This document shows, in pieces, positions 52,709 to 58,881 of a stretch of DNA of 58,881 nucleotides; position 1 is the first letter of the stretch; each line of letters starts with the position of its first letter. The DNA is taken from contig CACWPR010000003.1 in assembly GCA_902762855.1 (NCBI GenBank), forward strand, positions 1 through 58,881, written 5' to 3'. The notes beneath the pieces are model-generated. The model made no database searches. It saw nothing but the letters and a program-made list of their open reading frames with translations, and was not told the origin of the DNA. The stretch is from Ruminococcus flavefaciens. Its GTDB lineage: Bacteria; Bacillota; Clostridia; Oscillospirales; Ruminococcaceae. A program made the translations under genes and the position numbers.

Positions 52709-54064
52709 ATGCCCGATAAATACAGAAGGGACCACAGACAGAACGATTACAAAAACACCGATAACGAAAGCACCATGTACATCCCTAACGACTCAGACCA
52801 GTACCGTCAGAGTGCTCAGGAGTACAGCGGTCAGTACTACGGCCAGCATGAACAGCCTCAGCAGCAGTACTATGACCCAAATCAGCAGTATTATGGCCAG
52901 GAACAGCAGCAATACTACGACCCCAATCAGCAGTACTACCAGCAAAATCAGCAGCAGTTTTACGGTCAGCAGCAATACTATTCACAGCCGGAACAGCCGG
53001 CATATACCGCTCCAGCACCGCCTCCGCCTCCACAGCAAAGGCCGGTAAGACAGCGCAGACCTGCACCTAAGTCCCATAAAAAAAGGAAGCACCATATTCC
53101 ATTGGCATTAAGGATCCTCCGGCGGATACTCCTTACCCTGCTCTGCTTATTCCTGGTGCTCTTCGGAGTCTACTCATGCACTTCACTGAGCATCATCAAA
53201 AAAATAAACTACGTCCCTGACGGCGATAGAACAAGAAATCCCGACGCTATAAGCGAGTCCTATGTGACCAGCGTCCTCATCATCGGAACTGACGGAAGGT
53301 CCGACGATGACAGAGGAAGGTCAGACTCGATGATACTCGTGTCCTTCAACAAAAAAACCAAGACCACATGGCTGACCTCATTTATGCGTGACAGCTACGT
53401 GGATATTCCAGGCTACGGCTGGGGAAAGCTCAACTGGGCATACTCCTACGGAGGTCCGGAGCTCCTTATGGACACTATCGAGAACAATTTCTGTGTGAAG
53501 ATAGACAACTATGTCTCTATAAACTTCATGACCTTTGCCGCTGTTATTGATGCTGTAGGTGGAATCGACATTGAAATAACCGACGAGGAAGCCAACGAGA
53601 TAAACGTTATCCTTCTCAACGAAGTCAACGAGATAATGGGAGATGTTCCGAATGCGGACTTCGTTGAGCACGGCGGCGAGGTACACCTCAGCGGAAAGCA
53701 GGCTCTTTGCTATTCACGTATCAGATACGTAGGCAACAGCGACTTTGAGAGAACATCCAGACAGCGCCGTGTCATAACGGAGGTAATGAAAAAAGCCGCT
53801 AAACACGGGCCTTCATTCCTGAAAAACGTCTCAAAATCGGCACTTCCGCAAATGACTACAAACATGACAAGCAAGAAGCTGTACGCACTCTCCCTGAGAT
53901 TCCCATTCATGCTGAAATATGACACAGAAAATTTACAGATACCTGTAAACGGAACATATGAAGGAAAGGACGTTTATTTTGACGACGGGACATATCAGTC
54001 AGTCCTTGACGTTGACTTCGACGCTAACCTTGAAGAGATAGAAGACACTGTATTCAGTGAATAA
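52709..54064 (+). CDS. LytR-CpsA-Psr (LCP) family wall-polymer ligase with Q/Y-rich tail
   Basis: LCP enzymes transfer teichoic acid or capsule precursors onto peptidoglycan. The 451-residue protein has an N-terminal cytoplasmic tail (1-130) rich in Gln, Tyr and Pro with units like QQYYDPNQQYYGQ, a basic stretch, one transmembrane helix (about 140-160), and the extracellular LCP domain (about 185-400) with VLIIGTDGRSDDDRGRSDSM, TSFMRDSYVDIPGYG, AVGGIDIEI and CYSRIRYVGNSDFERTSRQ, the phosphate- and lipid-binding arginines and aspartates. Gap to the upstream gene is 82 bases, so it may share its transcript. A terminator follows. Confidence 0.93.
   Translation: MPDKYRRDHRQNDYKNTDNESTMYIPNDSDQYRQSAQEYSGQYYGQHEQPQQQYYDPNQQYYGQEQQQYYDPNQQYYQQNQQQFYGQQQYYSQPEQPAYTAPAPPPPPQQRPVRQRRPAPKSHKKRKHHIPLALRILRRILLTLLCLFLVLFGVYSCTSLSIIKKINYVPDGDRTRNPDAISESYVTSVLIIGTDGRSDDDRGRSDSMILVSFNKKTKTTWLTSFMRDSYVDIPGYGWGKLNWAYSYGGPELLMDTIENNFCVKIDNYVSINFMTFAAVIDAVGGIDIEITDEEANEINVILLNEVNEIMGDVPNADFVEHGGEVHLSGKQALCYSRIRYVGNSDFERTSRQRRVITEVMKKAAKHGPSFLKNVSKSALPQMTTNMTSKKLYALSLRFPFMLKYDTENLQIPVNGTYEGKDVYFDDGTYQSVLDVDFDANLEEIEDTVFSE
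52860..52990 (+). repeat. imperfect repeats coding the Q/Y-rich LCP tail
   Basis: CAGCAGTACTA-type units recur about six times in roughly 15-45-base steps, encoding QQYYDPNQQYY, QQYYDPNQQYYQQ and QQFYGQQQYY. They look like slippage or duplication products and probably vary in length between strains. Confidence 0.75.
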
Positions 54065-54069
54065 AAAAT

Positions 54070-54104
54070 GCCTCGCCCGGAAACCACCGGGTGAGGCTTT
54101 ATTT
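54070..54104. terminator. bidirectional terminator between LCP and degV genes
   Basis: GCCTCGCCCGG pairs with CCGGGTGAGGC (one G-T) around AAACCA, with A-run and T-run flanks. It ends both convergent genes. Confidence 0.92.
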
Positions 54105-54970
54105 TATCTCTCTTTTCCGTCAAAGAACAGGGCCAGGGTGCCGGGACCAGAGTGTGCCCCGATAACTGAGCCGATGTTCATTATCTTTACATTCTTTAAT
54201 TTGTGACGTTTCCTGAAAATTTCAGCAAGCTCCTTTGCATCCTCATAACAGTCTGCATGACAGATGAATACCGGTCCCTCAGAGGGATGCAGAGCTGTCT
54301 CAGTATAGCGTTCAGCAAGAGCTGTCACCGATGCCTTGCGGCCACGAGCCTTTGAAACGTTGACAAGGTGCCCTTCTGTGTCAGTGTGAAGCACTGGCTT
54401 TATACCCAGAAGTCCGCCTACAAAGGCAACTGTAGGGCTTATCCTTCCGCCTCGTTTAAGGTACGCAAGGTCATCAACTGTGAACCAATGGCAGATATTC
54501 TGGATCTTATCAATGGCATACTGAGCGGTCTGAGAAAGGTCGGCGCCATTGTTCTTCTGCAATGCAGTCAGGTAGACCAGCAGTCCGAAACCGCCGGAGG
54601 CTGAAAGTGAGTCCACTACCCTGACTGTTCTGTCCGGGTACTTTTCCATAAGCTCCTCAGCAGCAATTTTTGAACAGTTAAATGTTGTGCTGAGTCCGGA
54701 TGAAAAGCCAAGATAAAGTACGTCCCGTCCGGCTTCAAGCTCCGGCTCAAAGGCTTCCTTGAACTCCTCTGTATTTATAGCAGCAGTCCGTACAACGGTA
54801 CCTCCACGCATCAGACGATAGAAGTTTTCAAGGGGCATTTCGTTATCCTTATAGACTTTTTCCTCGCCATCAAAGGTAAATGTCATGCTTATGCACTTGA
54901 CACCTATCTCTTCCATAAGCTCCGGTGTAAGGTCGCAAGCTGAGTCTGTGTACAGTGTAAAATTGCTCAT
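54104..54970 (-). CDS. DegV family fatty-acid-binding protein
   Basis: The 288-residue protein starts at 54970 behind AAAGGAG; a long upstream extension lacks a site. TDSACDLTPELMEEIGV, SGLSTTFNCSKIA and SASGGFGLLV are the family's fatty-acid contact regions, and LAYLKRGGRISP is characteristic. DegV/FakB proteins hold a fatty acid in a tunnel; FakB types present it to the FakA kinase for entry to phospholipids. No FakA is in view, so which role applies is open. It is divergent from the XRE gene. Confidence 0.93.
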   Translation of the reverse strand: MSNFTLYTDSACDLTPELMEEIGVKCISMTFTFDGEEKVYKDNEMPLENFYRLMRGGTVVRTAAINTEEFKEAFEPELEAGRDVLYLGFSSGLSTTFNCSKIAAEELMEKYPDRTVRVVDSLSASGGFGLLVYLTALQKNNGADLSQTAQYAIDKIQNICHWFTVDDLAYLKRGGRISPTVAFVGGLLGIKPVLHTDTEGHLVNVSKARGRKASVTALAERYTETALHPSEGPVFICHADCYEDAKELAEIFRKRHKLKNVKIMNIGSVIGAHSGPGTLALFFDGKER

Positions 54971-55022
54971 AATAGTACTCCTTTCCTGTGCAGAAATTGC
55001 TGTGGTTATCCGGGATTTATGG

Positions 55023-55051
55023 TTGATTTCTCCCCGGAAGTATGTTATAAT
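55023..55051 (+). promoter_or_regulatory. sigma-A promoter of the XRE regulator gene
   Basis: TTGATT, 17 bases, TATAAT, 31 bases before the TTG start. It lies in the 112-base region shared with the divergent degV gene. Confidence 0.8.
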
Positions 55052-55082
55052 TATATAATAATCACCGAAAGAAGGCGATAAC

Positions 55083-55697
55083 TTGAACGACATCAAGGCT
55101 GTCATCGCAGAAAATATAACTCAGCTCCGGAAGTCCCACGGTATGACCCAGGCCGGACTTGCTGAAAAACTCAACTATACCGACAAGGCGGTCTCAAAGT
55201 GGGAGCGTCGGGAGTCACTGCCGGACATCACCGTACTGAAGGCTATTGCCGACTGTTTCGGAGTGACCGTGGACTACCTCATCACTGCTGACCACAAATC
55301 CCAGCCCGCAGAAACGGCTCAGACTAATGACTCCGCTCAGAACATTTCCCGAAGGAATCGTGGTTTCATAACAGGTATGAGCATACTTCTGGTTTGGCTC
55401 ATTGGCTGCATAGCGTTTGTCATCATCAATGCTCTGGACGGCAGTTCATGTGTCCACTGGCTTGCTCTTGTCTACGCCATTCCATTGTCAATAGTGGTAT
55501 GGCTGGTACTGAATTCTATCTGGTTCAGCGTTCACAGGAATTTCTTGATAATATCGTTCCTGATGTGGGGAAGTCTGTTTGCTCTTTACATCACCATACT
55601 CATTGCCGGAGCAAACGCTCCTCTCGTATTCCTCCTCGGACTGCCGGGACAGGCCATCATTTTCCTGTGGTCCCGAATAAGGAAGTCTGGCGGATGA
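55083..55697 (+). CDS. membrane-bound XRE-family regulator
   Basis: The 204-residue protein starts at TTG behind AAAGAAGG. Residues 7-65 are an XRE helix-turn-helix (ITQLRKSHGMTQAGLAEKLN and VSKWERRESLPDI). After a linker come three or four hydrophobic segments (about residues 97-120, 128-148, 155-175, 178-195), so the DNA-binding domain is tethered to the membrane. No operon partner is next to it; its target and signal are unknown. It may regulate the divergent degV gene. Confidence 0.9.
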   Translation: MNDIKAVIAENITQLRKSHGMTQAGLAEKLNYTDKAVSKWERRESLPDITVLKAIADCFGVTVDYLITADHKSQPAETAQTNDSAQNISRRNRGFITGMSILLVWLIGCIAFVIINALDGSSCVHWLALVYAIPLSIVVWLVLNSIWFSVHRNFLIISFLMWGSLFALYITILIAGANAPLVFLLGLPGQAIIFLWSRIRKSGG

Positions 55698-55864
55698 TGC
55701 TTCTATAATTTAAGTATATCCCATTTGCACGGCACAGTCAACCGCCCCTCCAAAGACCCACTCTACAGTTGGTCTACCGCCGTATCTACGGCTCTACTGT
55801 CAGGAGAGTTACAGATATACGGTGATTTTTGCAGGATAAATCCACAAACAGTTTACAAACCAAA

Positions 55865-55899
55865 AGCTCCCGTAGAGTCATTTCTACAGGAGCTCTTTT
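55865..55899. terminator. bidirectional terminator near the DAP dehydrogenase gene
   Basis: AGCTCC-C-GTAGA pairs with TCTAC-A-GGAGCT around GTCATT, with A-run and T-run flanks. It ends the minus-strand ddh (stop 15 bases away) and possibly the XRE transcript. The 55698-55864 gap has CTAC-rich near-repeats and no convincing gene. Confidence 0.85.
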
Positions 55900-55909
55900 A
55901 CTTAAATTA

Positions 55910-56899
55910 TCAGAGCATCGAGGCTCTCAGCTCTTCGCCGGAGAGCTTGGAAAGGTATGCAGGTGCGATGTCGAAGGCAGTCTTGCATCCAACTGCACCC
56001 TCAGCCTTCAGACGGCTGAGCGCTCTTGCGTAGCAGATGAGAACGCTTGCAGTGAACTCAGGATTGGACTCCAGCTTGAGGGAGTACTCTATCATCTGAT
56101 GAGTCTTTTCACCGTCACCTGTGAGTCCGCTTCTCATAACGAAACCGCCGTGAGGCATCTTGTTATGAACAGCATCAAACTCTTCCTCAGTAATGAAGTT
56201 TACAGTGGTATCGTACTCATCGAAGTAGTTCTTCATTGTCTTGATTTCGTTCTCTATCTTAGCGAGATCAGCGCCCTCCTCAGGAACTACCCAGCACTCT
56301 CTCAGGTGCTTCTGACGTGTAGTGAGCTCAGGCTGGCTTCCGGAGCGTACCGCCTCCATTGCAGACTCAATCGGAACTGTATACTGGATGCCTCTCTTAA
56401 CGCCCTCAACTCTGCGGATAGCGTCAGAATGTCCCTGGCTCACGCCCTTGCCCCAGAATGTGTAGCTCTTGCCGTTGGGGAGGATAGACTCAGCATAGAG
56501 TCTGTTCAGTGAAAACAGGCCGGGGTCCCAGCCGAGGGAGATGAATGCCAGGTGGCCAGTCTCCTTAGCTGACTTGTCAACGTTTGCGAAGTGCTCAGGG
56601 ATACGTGCGTGAGTATCAAAGCTGTCGATAACGTTGAAATACTTTGCCATTTCGGGTGTCTGCTTTGGAAGATCAGTTGCACTGCCTCCGCAGATTATCA
56701 TAACGTCAACTGCATCCTGCATCTCCTTCACCTGGTCCATGCTGTATACCTTTGCACCCTCTGTCAGGGGCTTTACAGTTGAAGGGTCACGGCGGGTGAA
56801 GATACCGGCCAGTTCCATATCATCGTTCTGTCTGATAGCGAGCTCGACGCCTCTGCCAAGGTTGCCATAGCCGGCTATACCGATTCTGATTTTGCTCAT
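55910..56899 (-). CDS. ddh: meso-diaminopimelate dehydrogenase
   Basis: This 329-residue enzyme makes meso-diaminopimelate from tetrahydrodipicolinate, ammonia and NADPH in one step, a short route to lysine and wall peptide. RIGIAGYGNLGRGVE is the nucleotide site; FTRRDPS prefers NADP; CGGSATDLPKQTPE and FISLGWDPGLFSLNRL are Ddh signatures, and GKGVSQGHSDAIRRVEGVK carries substrate contacts. It is a single-gene unit on the minus strand and divergent from the glycosyltransferase gene. Many bacteria use the longer DapD or DapL route instead. Confidence 0.96.
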   Translation of the reverse strand: MSKIRIGIAGYGNLGRGVELAIRQNDDMELAGIFTRRDPSTVKPLTEGAKVYSMDQVKEMQDAVDVMIICGGSATDLPKQTPEMAKYFNVIDSFDTHARIPEHFANVDKSAKETGHLAFISLGWDPGLFSLNRLYAESILPNGKSYTFWGKGVSQGHSDAIRRVEGVKRGIQYTVPIESAMEAVRSGSQPELTTRQKHLRECWVVPEEGADLAKIENEIKTMKNYFDEYDTTVNFITEEEFDAVHNKMPHGGFVMRSGLTGDGEKTHQMIEYSLKLESNPEFTASVLICYARALSRLKAEGAVGCKTAFDIAPAYLSKLSGEELRASML

Positions 56900-56932
56900 T
56901 TGACATTCCTCCTGAATAATTTTTCATAAAAT

Positions 56933-56961
56933 ATTATATCACAATGCTCCTTTAATGTAAA
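56933..56961 (-). promoter_or_regulatory. sigma-A promoter of ddh
   Basis: On the minus strand TTTACA (56956-56961), 17 bases, TATAAT (56933-56938), 34 bases before the start. Confidence 0.75.
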
Positions 56962-56978
56962 GAATTTTTTTCGCCGGA

Positions 56979-57007
56979 TTGCAATTTTTTTCCGGATATG
57001 GTATCAT
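56979..57007 (+). promoter_or_regulatory. possible promoter of the membrane glycosyltransferase gene
   Basis: TTGCAA, 17 bases, TATCAT, 36 bases before the ATG. It is weaker than the other promoters here. Confidence 0.5.
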
Positions 57008-57042
57008 ATATGTAAACTACAGACCCTATAACGGAGCTTGAT

Positions 57043-58548
57043 ATGACACAAAAGAAACTCTCTCTCCGCCTGCCGGAGCTCATCTTTATACTGCTTTCAG
57101 CAGTGGGCACAATGCTCATCTGCACCAAATCATCTCCCCTTTACCCCACCAACGACTGGCTGGATGCCAACTGCTATATGACAGTCGGAAGGGCTATGCT
57201 AAAGGGAAAAATGCCATACCGGGACCTCTTTGAGCACAAGGGGCCTCTTCTGTACATTCTCCACATGGCTGCGTCCTTTATATCCTGGAACAGCTTTTTC
57301 GGAGTATTCCTCATCGAGACTGCTGCCTGTGCCTGGACTCTTCTCCTTGCCTACCGGACTGTCAGCCGTCTTGCAGGCAGACATCATTTGTGGGCCGTAC
57401 CTGTTACTGCCTTTGCAGTCTACAGCTCCGGAGCTTTCTCTCACGGTGACAGTGCCGAGGAGCTCTGCCTTCCGCTTATACTCAGCACCGTCCTTGCCGG
57501 ACTTGAGGCTGTCCTTGAAAAGCGCACTCTCACTTCAAGAGAGTCCCTTTTAGCCGGAGCTGCTGCCGGAGCAGTCCTCTGGATTAAGTTTAGTCTGCTT
57601 GGGCCGTGGATAGGTATAGCCTTGTTTTTCGCCTTTTTTTCCATACGTACCGGCCGTCCTCCTGAACTTCTGAGAATGGCTTTATGGGCAGCGGCAGGAG
57701 CCCTTGCAGTGACTCTTCCAATTCTCGCTTACTTCGCCCTCTGCGGAGCTCTTCCTGACCTGTTCCGGGTCTACTTCCATGACAACCTCTTTATCTACGG
57801 CGGCGGAAGCACCGGACTTGGCAGTAACCTCATAGACGGCTGGACCTTCTTCATCGTTTTTATGCCTGTGGGACTTTCGGCTATTTACCTTGGAACTGCC
57901 GCTTTCATTATCCGCCGGGAATTTCTCACAGGCAGCTATCTGCTTGCATCTATGGTCACTGCCTTTGTCATGACCTTCGGCGGTCATCTGAGCTACCAGT
58001 ACTACCCCCTGATACTTGCAGCATACGTCCCTGCCGGACTTGGCTCACTGACCGCACTGATAAAGAAGCGTTTTCCCCGTGTAAAGCCTCCCGGAAACCT
58101 GTGGGCGCTGCCTCTGCTGGCGGTTTGCCTTGCCGGATGTTTTCTTGCAAGTCCAAACGTTTACCTGATGAAGTACAGCCGGGAGGATATGCCTCAGTAC
58201 CGCTTTGCTCAGGTCATAAACAGCACCAGCGACGGAAAAATACTCAACTACGGCTTCCTGGACGGCGGATTCTATCTTGCCGCTGACTCCCAGCCTGACC
58301 AGCCCTATTTCTGCTGCAATAACACAGGTCTGGAGGATATGATAAAAGGTCAGAAGGAATACGCAGATTCCGGAAAGCCTGACTTCATAATCACTCGAAG
58401 CTACTCTATGCAGAAGGAGGAATTCCCTATGTACCGCTGTATCGGGGAGATGTCTTTCCCCTACTGCGGCCGCCTCCCCACATACTACCTCTATGCCAGG
58501 CTCGACATCGCTGACTCTGCGGAGGTGAACTGGGAGAAATACAACTAA
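57043..58548 (+). CDS. polytopic membrane glycosyltransferase (GT-C type)
   Basis: The 501-residue protein has about eleven transmembrane segments. The first outer loop carries YPTNDWLDANCYMTVGRAMLKG and PYRDLFEHKGPLLY, typical for lipid-sugar-using GT-C enzymes (ArnT/PMT-like), where the Asp is probably catalytic. The C-terminal third is a smaller extracytoplasmic domain (residues about 390-500). The donor and acceptor are unknown; surface glycan or glycolipid decoration is the likely job. It is a single-gene unit divergent from ddh. Confidence 0.85.
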   Translation: MTQKKLSLRLPELIFILLSAVGTMLICTKSSPLYPTNDWLDANCYMTVGRAMLKGKMPYRDLFEHKGPLLYILHMAASFISWNSFFGVFLIETAACAWTLLLAYRTVSRLAGRHHLWAVPVTAFAVYSSGAFSHGDSAEELCLPLILSTVLAGLEAVLEKRTLTSRESLLAGAAAGAVLWIKFSLLGPWIGIALFFAFFSIRTGRPPELLRMALWAAAGALAVTLPILAYFALCGALPDLFRVYFHDNLFIYGGGSTGLGSNLIDGWTFFIVFMPVGLSAIYLGTAAFIIRREFLTGSYLLASMVTAFVMTFGGHLSYQYYPLILAAYVPAGLGSLTALIKKRFPRVKPPGNLWALPLLAVCLAGCFLASPNVYLMKYSREDMPQYRFAQVINSTSDGKILNYGFLDGGFYLAADSQPDQPYFCCNNTGLEDMIKGQKEYADSGKPDFIITRSYSMQKEEFPMYRCIGEMSFPYCGRLPTYYLYARLDIADSAEVNWEKYN

Positions 58549-58555
58549 CAAATTG

Positions 58556-58584
58556 TTGACATATAGGCAAAAAAATACTATAAT
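58556..58584 (+). promoter_or_regulatory. sigma-A promoter of the last gene
   Basis: TTGACA (58556-58561), 17 bases, TATAAT (58579-58584): perfect consensus. Confidence 0.92.
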
Positions 58585-58625
58585 TGTAATATATGCATCC
58601 GCAAATAAATGAAAGGACACATTCT

Positions 58626-58881
58626 ATGGAAATCTACAAGATCAAACTGGGCAAGGCCATGTGCGCTGTCGATTTAGGCGACGGCAGCGAGCGTGGAGAA
58701 TATGTTGACCAGGACTACATCCTCAGCAAGCTCGGACGACCTCACAGGAGCATCAGCCTGATGTACTGCTACTACCCTCTCGACGAGCAGTGGCCTGCAC
58801 GTATCTCCGAGGCAATGAAAGATGCCAATGTCTCATTCCAGTGGGACTACCCCTATGATGACTACTTCACCTATAAGGGCG
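58626..58881 (+). CDS. unknown protein, cut by the window end
   Basis: A frame opens at ATG 58626 behind AAAGGACA and stays open to the window edge, 85 codons. It reads MEIYKIKLGKAMCAVDLGDG..., is rich in Tyr, Asp and aromatic residues (QWDYPYDDYFTY near the end), and has no signal peptide or membrane segment. I do not recognise it. The consensus promoter and good codon use show it is a real gene. Its 3' end is outside this window. Confidence 0.8.
   Translation, partial: MEIYKIKLGKAMCAVDLGDGSERGEYVDQDYILSKLGRPHRSISLMYCYYPLDEQWPARISEAMKDANVSFQWDYPYDDYFTYKG

Noticed and set aside
55725-56033. 102-codon plus-strand open frame
   Set aside because: Runs through a terminator and the 3' end of ddh; composition is unlike a protein.

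Overview
The window looks like the chromosome of an anaerobic, fibre-degrading Firmicute of the Oscillospiraceae, most likely a Ruminococcus close to R. flavefaciens. The strongest clue is a secreted double acetylesterase (16051-19206) with a type I dockerin and a Thr-rich linker, the cellulosome style of ruminal ruminococci. Other clues are Gram-positive gene order (scpA-scpB-DUF2953-ytfJ-dac-rluB; dgt-dnaG-sigA), a SAM-I riboswitch on metK, consensus sigma-A promoters with 17-base spacers, and frequent GTG or TTG starts. Sporulation-family genes (spoIIP, ytfJ/gerW) are present. The species is an inference. I see no prophage, transposase, CRISPR array or rRNA operon.

Layout. 1-456: window edge, terminator and tRNA-Arg(CCG). 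588-3770: folate operon (HD protein, folP, folB-folK fusion, DHFR fused to a DIP1984-type protein). 3771-7938: nitroreductase with a structured leader, YiiX-like hydrolase, spoIIP with a small coupled partner, polysaccharide deacetylase. 8054-15543 (minus strand): a long probable operon of site-2 protease, scpA, scpB, DUF2953, gerW/ytfJ, D,D-carboxypeptidase, rluB, a small unknown gene, metA and a membrane protein. 15768-19206: rpmB and the dockerin esterase. 19549-20930: two adjacent RadC-like genes. 21060-25235: two-component system plus two paralogous membrane-anchored proteins. 25308-28215: unknown gene, metK under a SAM riboswitch, lipoprotein, and a decayed metzincin. 28624-33232: second two-component system and a GGDEF/EAL protein. 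33297-38107: phosphofructokinase, acyltransferase, phosphoglucomutase, methyltransferase. 38258-43096: rpmE, yigZ, dgt, dnaG, sigA. 43345-46086: EAL protein fused to a repeat domain. 46148-54064: ychF, TtcA-like PP-loop protein, metallophosphoesterase, rlmB, a P1B-ATPase-like pseudoenzyme, LCP ligase. 54104-58881: DegV, XRE regulator, DAP dehydrogenase, membrane glycosyltransferase, and a gene cut by the window end.

Most of the window is housekeeping: folate and methionine/SAM metabolism, chromosome segregation, replication and transcription initiation, and envelope synthesis. The most unusual items are (i) an apparently dead P1B-type ATPase homologue with a long charged cytoplasmic tail beside an LCP wall enzyme; (ii) an intracellular EAL protein with a C-terminal array of about eight 'IG' repeats predicted to form a beta-solenoid; (iii) a RadC pair in which the helix-hairpin-helix and the JAMM active site are split between two genes; (iv) a DHFR-DIP1984 fusion; (v) a 23-base promoter sequence shared exactly by the folate operon and the RadC pair; and (vi) a two-component operon with two extracytoplasmic paralogues, laid out like walRK-yycHI. 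All functional statements come from reading motifs; no searches were run.
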